The position numbers were made by a program, and so were the translations under genes. A stretch of DNA of 64,000 nt from contig CAVQCA010000076.1 in the NCBI GenBank assembly GCA_963710815.1, positions 1-64,000 on the forward strand. The letters are read 5' to 3'. Below, in pieces: positions 36,652-44,579 of this stretch. The DNA comes from CAVQCA01 sp963710815. Lineage in GTDB: Bacteria; Pseudomonadota; Gammaproteobacteria; UBA9214. The stretch's first letter is position 1; each line of letters opens with the position of its first letter. The notes below the pieces were generated by a model. That model was not told the DNA's origin, searched no databases, and saw nothing but the letters and a program-made list of their open reading frames with translations.

Positions 36652-36920
36652 GATGTCTGTCAGACTTAGGTGATCGTAGTGATCATGGTGGAGCGAGTAC
36701 TGAATTTTCCGGTATCAAGGCGCATGGTGGTGCTATGCAACGAAGTAGCGGGGAACAATCGCCGTTCTCCCGTCAGCGCATGACGGCAGGGAGAAGCTGA
36801 GACCGGGTACCGGTCGAGAGCCTGGCCTGGGCTATGCAGGTGGCAGGGCACCAAAAGCAGGCGCTTGAGGCGACGCAGGGAGCAGTTGCCGAGCAGATCA
36901 ATCCCAAGTCCGGCAGGCTC
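36652..36920. repeat. Family A element, long 269-bp copy
   Basis: The left arm GATGTCTGTCAGACTTAGG and right arm CCCAAGTCCGGCAGGCTC are followed by CTGG. The left half shares GGCGCATGGTGGTGCTATGC and GTTCTCCC with the 13000 copy; the right half shares GAGACCGGGTACCGGTCG with the 17277 and 37385 copies. It therefore joins the parts seen separately elsewhere and may be closest to the complete form. Confidence 0.85.
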
Positions 36921-36979
36921 CTGGATAACACCATCCCCGTCCTCTTTCGTGAAAGGATGGGTGAACACGGGAGAATAAT

Positions 36980-37351
36980 ATGTCAGAACTGAATGACCCG
37001 CGCGTCCTGTTCGCCGCAGAGCGTACCTTGCTGGCGTGGAACCGCACCAGCATTTCACTGATGGCGTTCGGGTTTCTGATCGAACGTTTTGGCCTGTTTC
37101 TGGAGATCGTCAGACGCGAGGAAATCCAGGTATTTCAGCGCCATCTTTCCTTCATCGTCGGGATTGCGTTTATCGTGCTGGCTTCCTATATCGCATTTTC
37201 CTCCATTCACCAGCATTACCGTGTCCTTAGAACGCTGAAGCCGATCGAGATACCCCTCGATTACAATGTTCGCATCAGTGTATACACCAACGGTATCGTC
37301 GGCCTTCTGGGTATCCTGCTGATCGTCTACCTCTCCCGCCAGTTCCTGTAA
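36980..37351 (+). CDS. DUF202 (YidH-type) membrane protein
   Basis: The protein is 123 aa. The DUF202 signature is at the N-terminus (DPRVLFAAERTLLAWNRTSI). Three membrane helices follow (SLMAFGFLIERFGLFLEIV; LSFIVGIAFIVLASYIAFSS; YTNGIVGLLGILLIVYLSR). The family is common and its function is not known. The gene lies between two family A elements, 59 bp after one and 33 bp before another. Confidence 0.9.
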   Translation: MSELNDPRVLFAAERTLLAWNRTSISLMAFGFLIERFGLFLEIVRREEIQVFQRHLSFIVGIAFIVLASYIAFSSIHQHYRVLRTLKPIEIPLDYNVRISVYTNGIVGLLGILLIVYLSRQFL

Positions 37352-37384
37352 ATGGTGCGAGAACCCACCCGGGGTTTTCCGAAG

Positions 37385-37501
37385 CAGGGAGAAGGTGAGA
37401 CCGGGTACCGGTCGGGAGGCCGGCCAGGGCCATGCAGGAGGTAGGGCGCCGGCGCCGCAGGAGCAGTTACCGGGTAGATCGATCCCAGGTCCGACAGCCT
37501 C
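37385..37501. repeat. Family A element, right-end partial copy
   Basis: Only the right part is present: GCAGGGAGAAGGTGAGACC, CCGGGTACCGGTCGGGAGGC and the arm CCCAGGTCCGACAGCCTC. The left terminal arm is missing, so this is a truncated copy. It begins about 33 bp after the DUF202 stop. Confidence 0.75.
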
Positions 37502-37503
37502 CT

Positions 37504-37537
37504 GAGCGGGTAAACCGGCAGCGCGGTTTACCCGCTC
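37504..37537. terminator. Hairpin, possible terminator between convergent genes
   Basis: A perfect 14-bp stem GAGCGGGTAAACCG / CGGTTTACCCGCTC with a 6-base loop. No T run follows on either strand. It lies between the DUF202 gene and the convergent coiled-coil gene, so it could stabilise or end both messages. Confidence 0.5.
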
Positions 37538-37622
37538 GTCGTTATCGGTCAGCGTCCGGCCGGGCGTCAGATCCCCGTGGGCAGGCCCCTCATTTGTTTT
37601 CCGGCCGCCGGGCTCGTCAGCT

Positions 37623-38270
37623 TCACTGTGAGTGCCCGGCGGCCTTCAGCAGCGTCGAGAGCTGCTGGCCCTTCTGCTGCATCTCCTTCATCAGTTGCTC
37701 GGTTTTCGGATCCTTCTCCTTCATGGCGCTTACGACGCTGTCGACGAGTTTCTGCTGTGCAGCCTTGACATCCGGATTCTCCATGGCCTTGGTCTGGGCG
37801 TTGCGGAATTCCATCGCCTTTTTCTGGTATTCAATCATCAGCGAGTTACGCTCTTTGTCGGTTGTCTTGGTGTTTTTCAGTTCCTCTTCAAGCTTGTTGA
37901 TTTCGGTCATTTCGTCCTTGACGTTGTGACCATTGCTGTTCATTTTCGCCATCACCAGATCGTGCAGGTCCTGCTCCTGCTTCTTTAGCTCGGGATGTGC
38001 CTCCAGGGCCTCTCGCTGGATCTGCGCCAGTTGCTTCTGCAGCTGCATGTACTCGGTATGCAGGCTCTGTATTTCCTTCATCTGCTTGCTTTGCTCGGGC
38101 GTCATCGTCGGTGGGACGGACTTGAGCTGCGGTGTGCTCTTCGACTGCGGGGCATCCTGTGCCTGCAGCGGTGTGGCGACGGCAAGGCTGGCGGCGATGG
38201 CAAGCCCCGGCAGCCAGAGGGAATTGGTGACACGGGCAAACAGGGACCGGCGTGGACTGACTGTGTTCAT
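37623..38270 (-). CDS. Periplasmic coiled-coil protein of unknown function
   Basis: ATG 38270 (MNTVSPRRSLFARVTNSLWL) opens a signal peptide cleaved near TPLQA-QD. The 215-aa protein is then almost wholly charged and helical (SKQMKEIQSLHTEYMQLQKQ, DEMTEINKLEEELKNTKTTD), with Met, Lys and Gln abundant. It is like small periplasmic Met-rich coiled-coil proteins, but I recognise no family. It is monocistronic and convergent with the DUF202 gene. Confidence 0.75.
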   Translation of the reverse strand: MNTVSPRRSLFARVTNSLWLPGLAIAASLAVATPLQAQDAPQSKSTPQLKSVPPTMTPEQSKQMKEIQSLHTEYMQLQKQLAQIQREALEAHPELKKQEQDLHDLVMAKMNSNGHNVKDEMTEINKLEEELKNTKTTDKERNSLMIEYQKKAMEFRNAQTKAMENPDVKAAQQKLVDSVVSAMKEKDPKTEQLMKEMQQKGQQLSTLLKAAGHSQ

Positions 38271-38624
38271 CTGGTAATGCTCCTGGAGGTTTCGAGGTGT
38301 ATGGGAGGCGCGGCCATGCCGCATGTAATGTAAGAATATTTTGTTATTTATGGGAGCATAGCAGCTTGTACCGGGTCGCCGTCAACTTCTTGCGTGCGAG
38401 GTTACTGTTTGACCGGCATGCGCCCGGCCGGAAGGTGTGATGGCGGCGCCGATGAAATATTCCAACTGTATAATAAATATGGATAATTTACAGAGTTTAC
38501 CGGTGTTCGTGGCGAGGCCATCGACATATCCCCAGCGGCCTCGGGACCTGGTCCCGGGGCCATCGATCTGGGGAGCCATGCGATGATTCAACCGTATTGG
38601 GCGCGGGACGACCAGGCGCTGCGT
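38271..38624. other. Intergenic region
   Basis: About 350 bp. It contains an AT-rich patch at 38330-38350 that may be the promoter of the coiled-coil gene, a TATAAT at about 38467, and a hairpin after the TonB-receptor gene (listed separately). No gene is seen. Confidence 0.5.
38530..38573. terminator. Nested hairpin after the TonB-receptor gene
   Basis: The inner stem is GGCC-CGGGACC / GGTCCCG-GGCC (38537-38561) and the outer stem CCCCAG / CTGGGG. It lies about 50 bp downstream of the receptor stop codon on the minus strand. It lacks a T run. Confidence 0.4.
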
Positions 38625-40661
38625 TTACCAGTAGAACTGCGCATCGACATAGGCGAACCGGCCTGCCCCGGGGATCGGGTCGCCCACGCCCACATCGCCT
38701 TCATTCACACGATTTATCCCGGCCAGATGGTCGTGATAGTTCTTGTTGAACAGGTTTTCGATGCCGCCGCGCAGCCGCCACCGGCCGTCTGACCACTGGG
38801 TACGCAGGTTGAGAATCGCCCAGCCGCCGCTCTTCTGTTCGTCGTTGTAACTGGAAACCTGGTGTTGTTGTGCGGCTGCCCTTATCTCGGCGCGGTGTGT
38901 CCAGCGACCGGTGCGCCAATCCGAGTAAAGCTCTCCGTGCAGCGGCGCGATGCGGTAGAGGTTATCATGGGTAGTGCGGTTCTTGCCACGCACGTAACTC
39001 AGCGTTCCTCCGAGCGCCACGGAAGACGTCGCCTGCCATTTCCAGCCGCCGTCCATACCGTAGAGTTCCGCGTCGAAATTCTGGTATTCCAGCACCGGTT
39101 TGCCGTTGGCATCGAGGCGAGCGATCGGATTGCCCTGAATGTAATTGTTGACGCGATTGTAGAAAATCGACGGCTTGATGGAGAAATCGGCCGGCTGGTA
39201 TTCAAGGCCCAGGCTGATCTGGTGCGAGACTTCCGGGTCGAGGTCGAGATTACCCAGGTATGTGCGCCCGTCGGCCTGACCGGCGCTTGCCGAGAGCGGG
39301 GTCCAGAGATAATACTCCAGCAGGCTGGGCGAACGGGTTTTGCGCGCTACCGCTACGAGGTAATCAAGCGCCGGGCCGGCAGAGTAACGCCACAGCGCCG
39401 TGGCATCCAGGTGCAGGTCGTTTCTGTAATGACTGCGTGCATTGAAGGCGGCCCGGTCGGCGCTCGAGGGGGGGAAACTGTTCGCGATATTACGGGTGTC
39501 GCTCTGCACGTAGTCGGTGCGCAGGCCGTACTGGGCCCGCCAGTTGGATGCCGGATGATGCTCCCATTCCACGAACAGTCCGGCGCGTTCGCGTGTCGCA
39601 TCGTGGAAGGTATCCTGTGTGGCCGACGTCGCCACGTTGCGCTGGTAGACGTCGAGAGCATTGGAATAACCCTCGACGCCCATGTGCAGTTTCCCGCTCC
39701 CGGCGGGTCGGGCAAGGGCCATCCGGAAGCCCGTATCGCGGCTGTCGGACGGCGCCTGCATGCGCATGCCGGTGGCCGGTCGCAACGAGAAGTTGTCCAT
39801 CGTGTGATTGATGTCGTGCCAGTAGGCGCTGAGGTTGACTTTGTAGACGCTCAGCGCACCATCGTAATTGAGACGCACGCGATTGGCGTTGTCCTTCACC
39901 ATGTCCATGGGCAGGGTGGGCGTTCCGACATCGTTGCTGCGGGCTGCGCCGAGTTCAAGTGTGGTTCGCCCTTCGCCGGTTCTCGCGTCCAGGCGCAGGG
40001 CGCCGCGGTTGGTCTGGTAACCTGTGTCTCCTATACGTCCGTCGGCGTACTCCGTATCGTTGGCCCGCGCCCAGCTGGCGTCGGCGCTCACTACGTAGCG
40101 TTCGTTGCCGGCCTCCACGCGTGTCGAGGCCAGCCTGCCCTCGTTTTTACCACTGTAGCCTGCATTCGCCTCGCCGCGCACGCCGGGGCCGTCGACGAAG
40201 AAATCGGGATCGATGGAATGTACCTTGACGGTTCCGGCGATGCTGTCACCTCCATCGCTCACCGGGGTGATGCCGGGCAACACCACCAGGGTATCGATAC
40301 TGGACGGTGCGCTGTAATGCAGCGGTGGATCCATGTGGTTGGGGCAGGCCGGTGTGATCTGCATGCCATCGACTTCGACGCGCACACGTTCGTTGTATAG
40401 CCCGCGCAGTTGCACGATCCCGGTCAAGTCCCCGTTGCGCACGATGCTCGCACCCGGGGTATTCTCCAGCAGCAGGCTGGTATCGGGTTGCAGAGGCGCA
40501 GGTTCCCTGGCTGGCGTGATGCGCGTGGCGGACGGAATCGATTCGTCTTCATGTGCCGTGGATTCAACGGCTTCCATTCGCTGCACGTCCCCGGCCCGCG
40601 CGGTCAGACTGCCGATGGCGAGGAGAATCAGCGGTATATGTCGATAATTACCGGACTTCAT
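38625..40661 (-). CDS. TonB-dependent outer-membrane receptor, OprC/NosA copper type
   Basis: A protein of 678 aa: signal peptide, plug domain (about 60-170; LLLENTPGASIVRNGDLTGI, VRVEVDGMQI) and a 22-strand barrel ending in YVDAQFYW with the usual terminal aromatic residue. The plug contains Cys106-x3-Met110 (ACPNHMDPP), matching the CxxxM copper-binding motif described for the OprC/NosA copper receptors. It probably imports copper or a copper carrier across the outer membrane using TonB. A dedicated TonB gene lies 92 bp upstream on the same strand. No Fur box could be recognised. Confidence 0.85.
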   Translation of the reverse strand: MKSGNYRHIPLILLAIGSLTARAGDVQRMEAVESTAHEDESIPSATRITPAREPAPLQPDTSLLLENTPGASIVRNGDLTGIVQLRGLYNERVRVEVDGMQITPACPNHMDPPLHYSAPSSIDTLVVLPGITPVSDGGDSIAGTVKVHSIDPDFFVDGPGVRGEANAGYSGKNEGRLASTRVEAGNERYVVSADASWARANDTEYADGRIGDTGYQTNRGALRLDARTGEGRTTLELGAARSNDVGTPTLPMDMVKDNANRVRLNYDGALSVYKVNLSAYWHDINHTMDNFSLRPATGMRMQAPSDSRDTGFRMALARPAGSGKLHMGVEGYSNALDVYQRNVATSATQDTFHDATRERAGLFVEWEHHPASNWRAQYGLRTDYVQSDTRNIANSFPPSSADRAAFNARSHYRNDLHLDATALWRYSAGPALDYLVAVARKTRSPSLLEYYLWTPLSASAGQADGRTYLGNLDLDPEVSHQISLGLEYQPADFSIKPSIFYNRVNNYIQGNPIARLDANGKPVLEYQNFDAELYGMDGGWKWQATSSVALGGTLSYVRGKNRTTHDNLYRIAPLHGELYSDWRTGRWTHRAEIRAAAQQHQVSSYNDEQKSGGWAILNLRTQWSDGRWRLRGGIENLFNKNYHDHLAGINRVNEGDVGVGDPIPGAGRFAYVDAQFYW

Positions 40662-40753
40662 TCGTGGACTCCTGGAGAGCGCGGAATGCTACCGTCGCCA
40701 GCCCGAGGAATGAATGCGGCAAAATGTCGCAGCGAAACCGGGCCGGGGATCGC

Positions 40754-41542
40754 TCAGTGATCGAGCCGGAAGCGTACCGGGATCTCGATCCGGCTGCTGA
40801 CCTGTTCGTTACCGCGAAGGGCAGGGCGGAAGCGCCACTTGCGTATCGCCTCCATGGCAGCCCGGTCCAGGAGCGCATAGCCACTCGAGTGCACGAGCTC
40901 GAGCTCATCACACCGGCCGTTACGGAGAACCCGGGCGCGGATCAATACCTCGCCCTCCATGCCCATGCGGCGCGCGCGTGGAGGATAGCCAGGTGGCGGA
41001 TTGTAAAGGTATTCAACATCCCTTGATATCGATGCCGGGGCGGAAATCGATGCCGGCGATAGCGTGGGTTCGGCCGTGGCCACGGGGCTGTCGAGTGCGC
41101 TCGGTGGCGTTTGCCGGGTGCCCGGGGTATGGTGCGCCGGCGAATGTTTGCCCGGCCTTGCCACGGTTTCTGGCGGTGGTTGGCTGGGGGGCGGCGTGGT
41201 CACGCCTTTGGCGGGAGTTCCGGCGCCTGCTCGGCTGGTGGGCTGGCAGGCCGTGGATCGGGGCGGGGAGTCGCCGGAGACTGTCGCTGTGGCCGACGCG
41301 GGTGTCACTGCAATCGTCAACCGCAGCGGAACGGTGGCAGACGAGGCCGGCAGGATGCCGGGGCCGACCAGCGTCATGGCCACGACATGTGAGAGCGCAC
41401 TCAACAGGAGCGCCATGACAAGGTTTCGAGTCGAGCGCGCTGCCCGATGGTGGTTTTCCAGGCCGGCGTACATCGGAAAAGCATAAACCGCATCCGACGC
41501 TATCGGCTGCGACAGATTGTCGCAGTCCGGGATGTTGTTCAT
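40754..41542 (-). CDS. TonB-family energy transducer
   Basis: A protein of 262 aa. It has an N-terminal cytoplasmic segment, one membrane anchor at about 40-62 (NLVMALLLSALSHVVAMTLV), a Pro/Ala/Thr-rich periplasmic spacer, and a TonB C-terminal domain at about 180-262 (YPPRARRMGMEGEVLIRARV; AMEAIRKWRFRPALRGNEQV). TonB spans the periplasm and drives the outer-membrane receptor. No exbB/exbD genes are adjacent, so it must use ExbBD from elsewhere. It precedes the OprC-like receptor, suggesting a dedicated pair. Confidence 0.92.
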   Translation of the reverse strand: MNNIPDCDNLSQPIASDAVYAFPMYAGLENHHRAARSTRNLVMALLLSALSHVVAMTLVGPGILPASSATVPLRLTIAVTPASATATVSGDSPPRSTACQPTSRAGAGTPAKGVTTPPPSQPPPETVARPGKHSPAHHTPGTRQTPPSALDSPVATAEPTLSPASISAPASISRDVEYLYNPPPGYPPRARRMGMEGEVLIRARVLRNGRCDELELVHSSGYALLDRAAMEAIRKWRFRPALRGNEQVSSRIEIPVRFRLDH

Positions 41543-41723
41543 CTGAAGCGGCGGGTGCCGGAACGGGCATGGAGCGATGGTCGCCGCAGCGAGGGGATTG
41601 CTCCCTGACAGTATGCCGCGGCTTTACATGGGAAAATTCCGTCCTTTGCCCTGTTTCCCGGACATTCGTTTGTTTTATAAAATACCGGGTACGGGGGGAT
41701 TAACATTACCAGAGGATAAAACC

Positions 41724-42252
41724 ATGAAAACACTAGCGAGCATCCTGAGTGCAATTGTTATCATTCAGCGCCGCCGTCCTGGGCTGGACCAGCGCCACTG
41801 CCAGCTCCTGGTGGGGGAATGACCATGATGACTATTATTACGACCGTCCCTGGCACGGTGGTCCCTGGTACGGCGGGTATGGCCCTTACGGTTATGGCTG
41901 GGGCGGTCCCTATGGCTGGGGGCGTGGTCCGGGCTGGGGGGGGCCGTATGGCTGGGCTGGAGGACCGTATGGCTGGGGCGGTCCTCGGGTCATCCGTATC
42001 TATACCGAACCGAAGGCCCGGATTCCACAGGAGCGATATTCTTACCGTCCATTGATGCGCCGGTCGCGTGTACAGTCAAGACGGCAGGGTGCGGGCGCAG
42101 ACCGGTATCGCGATGGGCCGCATGCGGGATATTACCGGCTCCACGGATACCCGGTATCACGGTTGACGGCACGGCGGCGCCGGTCGGCGGCCGTTACGGA
42201 ATTCCACGGGCTTGCACTCGCTCTTTTTTGTGGTGATTTGACATACGGATGA
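41724..42252 (+). CDS. Gly/Tyr/Trp-rich secreted protein, sulfur-globule-protein-like (frameshifted)
   Basis: ATG 41724 starts MKTLASILSA. Removing one A near 41757 joins this to LLSFSAAVLGWTSATAS, a good signal peptide, and then the mature SSWWGNDHDDYYYDRPW. A repetitive part follows (WGGPYGWGRGPGWGGPYGWA) and an Arg-rich tail. Composition and the repeated GPYGWG units are like sulfur globule proteins, which line periplasmic or extracellular sulfur stores in sulfur oxidisers. Other Gly/Tyr-rich envelope proteins are also possible. The tail from about residue 95 is Arg-rich and differs from known sulfur globule proteins. It ends only 4 bp before the ATPase gene. Confidence 0.6.
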
Positions 42253-42256
42253 AATA

Positions 42257-43024
42257 ATGGAGATCGACTGGAATCACACGGCAGCCGCGGTATGGCGCCG
42301 GCGTCGGGAGACGCTGCATCCGGTCAAGGCCATCGACCCGGTGCGGCTGGACGAACTGATCGGCATCGACCAGCAAAAGCACGCCCTGCGGAGCAATACG
42401 GAACGGTTTCTGTCAGGCAGGCCGGCCAATAATGCCCTCCTGTGGGGCGCCCGGGGGACGGGCAAGTCCTCGCTCATCAAAGCGATCCTCAATGAGTATC
42501 ACCCCCGTGGACTGCGACTGATCGAGATCGGCAGGGACGATCTGGTGCATCTGCCGGATCTCGTCGATGCCATTCGCGAACTTCCGCAACGGTTCATCGT
42601 CTACGCTGACGATTTCTCCTTCGAAGACAACGAGAATTCCTACGTGGCCCTGAAAAGCATCCTGGAGGGGTCGATCGAACGGCCGCCCGAGAATGTCCTG
42701 CTCTATGCCACCTCGAATCGACGGCACCTGCTGCCCGAGTACACGGCGGACAACGAGGGAACCCGGCTGGTCGAGGGCGAACTGCATTATTCCGACGCGG
42801 TGGAGGAGAAGATATCACTGTCTGACCGCTTTGGACTCTGGTTGTCGTTCTACCAGCCCGACATACGCGGCTACCTGGCGATCGTGGACAGTTACTTTCC
42901 TCGCTACGCCGGCGACCGCAGCGCCCTGCACGAGGCCGCCCGGCTGTTCGCCATGACCCGTGCCTCGAAAAGCGGGCGCACGGCCAGGCAATTCTACAAC
43001 GCCTACTCCGGTCTGGAGGAATAA
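42257..43024 (+). CDS. DUF815-type AAA ATPase
   Basis: A protein of 255 aa. Walker A is GARGTGKSS (residues 64-72) and a Walker-B-like acidic motif lies in RFIVYADDFSFED. Sensor-like segments are LLYATSNRRHLLPEY and EEKISLSDRFGLWLSF. The family is widespread with no assigned reaction. It is followed at 82 bp by an unknown 404-aa protein on the same strand, which may be its partner. Confidence 0.9.
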   Translation: MEIDWNHTAAAVWRRRRETLHPVKAIDPVRLDELIGIDQQKHALRSNTERFLSGRPANNALLWGARGTGKSSLIKAILNEYHPRGLRLIEIGRDDLVHLPDLVDAIRELPQRFIVYADDFSFEDNENSYVALKSILEGSIERPPENVLLYATSNRRHLLPEYTADNEGTRLVEGELHYSDAVEEKISLSDRFGLWLSFYQPDIRGYLAIVDSYFPRYAGDRSALHEAARLFAMTRASKSGRTARQFYNAYSGLEE

Positions 43025-43106
43025 GATTCCCGACACCGCTGCAGGATAAACAGGCTGCATTTACCCCGGCATCGTTTTATGAGTTAATCGTACCCCTTCC
43101 GGATCC

Positions 43107-44321
43107 ATGAGCGCGCGCCGCGTCGTGGTGACGCCATCACGAGGTGACGTACCGATGCAATCGGGCCCGAGACAGATCGTCACGCCCTTTCGACCCATAC
43201 CGCTCGATGTGCCCGAAGGCATGGCGCCGAACGAGTTCTTCAACAGCACCGAGAACCTCAATGATCTGGCCCACAACAACGGACTGTTGGCAAACCCGGA
43301 GAACCTGCTGCTCTATCGCAAGGCACTGGGTCACAGCAACACCTTCGACACCTCGATCATCTACAACACCTCGAATTGCATTCTGAACCCGCTGGGCCGG
43401 CCGGTACGCCGCCCCCAGGTGCCGGACGACGTCAGGCATGTCTGGAACCGCATGAACCAGATCCTCATCGACTACATGCTGGAACGCTACCCCGATCCGG
43501 AGGCGCACCTGGTGCTCGCGGGCGAGGCAAGCCTGGATGCCACCTGGCCGCTGACCTCCCCGGGCGTACCCAGTATCCGCATGCTGCACAATCATTTCAT
43601 CGTCTTCCGCAAGGACGAACTCCGGGCGGCCGAACTGGCAGACCAGAAAAATCCCAATCTTACCGACGGCGGTCAGCACAGCCTGTTCGAGGCCTACATG
43701 CATGACGTCTACCGCGAATTCTTCGACCGGGCGCTCGATCTGGAGATCCTCTGGCCAGTGGGTGAGACGGCCTCGCGGATCGAGCTGACCGGTTATCCGC
43801 AGGGCCTGCCGAGCTGGGAGATCCAGGGCGGAGTCGCGGCGCTCGAGGACATTCGCTTCTGGCGGGAATACGACGAGGTCCTCAAGGGGTTCATCGATTT
43901 CTATCGTACCTTCTTCAGCCAGGTCTCGACGCGCAATGCGCCGATGCTGGAAGATCTGTATTTTCCGGATCAGGTCGAGTCCGTGCTGCTGTTCAACAAC
44001 GATTTCCTGAAGACGGCGAAGAAGGTGCGTGACCGCTGCATCGTCGACGCCGCCTATGCCAACGCCATCCGCTGGCAGCCGGCGTTCAAGCAGCTCATCT
44101 ACCGCAACGACGCGGGCCGGCTGATCGTCACCATCAGTCAGAACTCCATCGGCAACGCCATCACCGAGCTGCTCGGGGTGGTGGTAAAACGCGTGCCGGA
44201 CGCCGCGGCCTATGAGCGGTTCGAGCCTGCGCTGATCGATCAGCTGCTCGAGGTCCGCCGTCGCCTGGTCGAGGCGGATCTCGGGGAGGGCATCGAGACG
44301 GCCTACTGGTCCGGGGTATAA
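43107..44321 (+). CDS. Conserved-looking 404-aa protein of unknown function
   Basis: A soluble protein with no signal peptide. It may start at ATG 43107 or at an internal ATG 43155 (MQSGPRQIVTPFRPIPLDVP). It has notable segments FFNSTENLNDLAHNNGLLAN, FDTSIIYNTSNCILNPLGRP, SIRMLHNHFIVFRKDELRAA and ITISQNSIGNAITELLGVVV-like beta/alpha stretches. HNHF recalls a His-phi-His motif of HIT-type proteins, but the third His is absent. I do not recognise a family. Clean codon use and length argue that it is real. It follows the DUF815 ATPase and may work with it. Confidence 0.8.
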   Translation: MSARRVVVTPSRGDVPMQSGPRQIVTPFRPIPLDVPEGMAPNEFFNSTENLNDLAHNNGLLANPENLLLYRKALGHSNTFDTSIIYNTSNCILNPLGRPVRRPQVPDDVRHVWNRMNQILIDYMLERYPDPEAHLVLAGEASLDATWPLTSPGVPSIRMLHNHFIVFRKDELRAAELADQKNPNLTDGGQHSLFEAYMHDVYREFFDRALDLEILWPVGETASRIELTGYPQGLPSWEIQGGVAALEDIRFWREYDEVLKGFIDFYRTFFSQVSTRNAPMLEDLYFPDQVESVLLFNNDFLKTAKKVRDRCIVDAAYANAIRWQPAFKQLIYRNDAGRLIVTISQNSIGNAITELLGVVVKRVPDAAAYERFEPALIDQLLEVRRRLVEADLGEGIETAYWSGV

Positions 44322-44443
44322 GTCATCTGAGCCCGCGGCGGTGCAAAGCATCCGTGTCGCGTGCTGGTGGTCAAAAGCCCCGGCGCCATGCCTTGGGGCG
44401 GGAATCGGGAATACGGTGTTGAAAGTGTATGACGCGAGCTGAA

Positions 44444-44569
44444 TGATGCTGATCCATTAGCACCGTTTACACCGCAATGACGCAAAGAACGCAAAGCCGT
44501 TTGAATGTTGTTGTTAACAGGCCTCTTTGTGCCTTTGCGGTGAATTTGATTTTTTAGACATAAACACTA
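44444..44569. repeat. Family D inverted-repeat element, copy 1
   Basis: About 126 bp. The inner arms are CACCGCAATGACGCAAAGAA and CTTTGTGCCTTTGCGGTG. The outer end reads TTTTAGACATAAACACTA, similar to the right end of the 58951 copy. It lies 10 bp before the 3-prime end of the convergent L,D-transpeptidase gene. It is non-coding, and such GCAAAG-type palindromes occur in many environmental genomes. Confidence 0.65.
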
Positions 44570-44579
44570 AAAAGCAGAT

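Noticed and set aside
36652..37501. Family A elements as simple terminators or structural RNAs
   Set aside because: Matching 4-bp flanks on some copies, variable interiors and independent positions fit mobile elements better, although the arms could also act as hairpins.
38862..40400. A 512-codon plus-strand frame opposite the TonB-dependent receptor
   Set aside because: Antisense shadow of a well-supported receptor gene, with no family features.
43137..44351. A 404-codon minus-strand frame opposite the unknown 404-aa gene
   Set aside because: Both strands are open, so I compared them. The plus-strand frame follows the ATPase gene and has normal protein composition; the minus frame is Arg/His/Val-rich and looks like a shadow.
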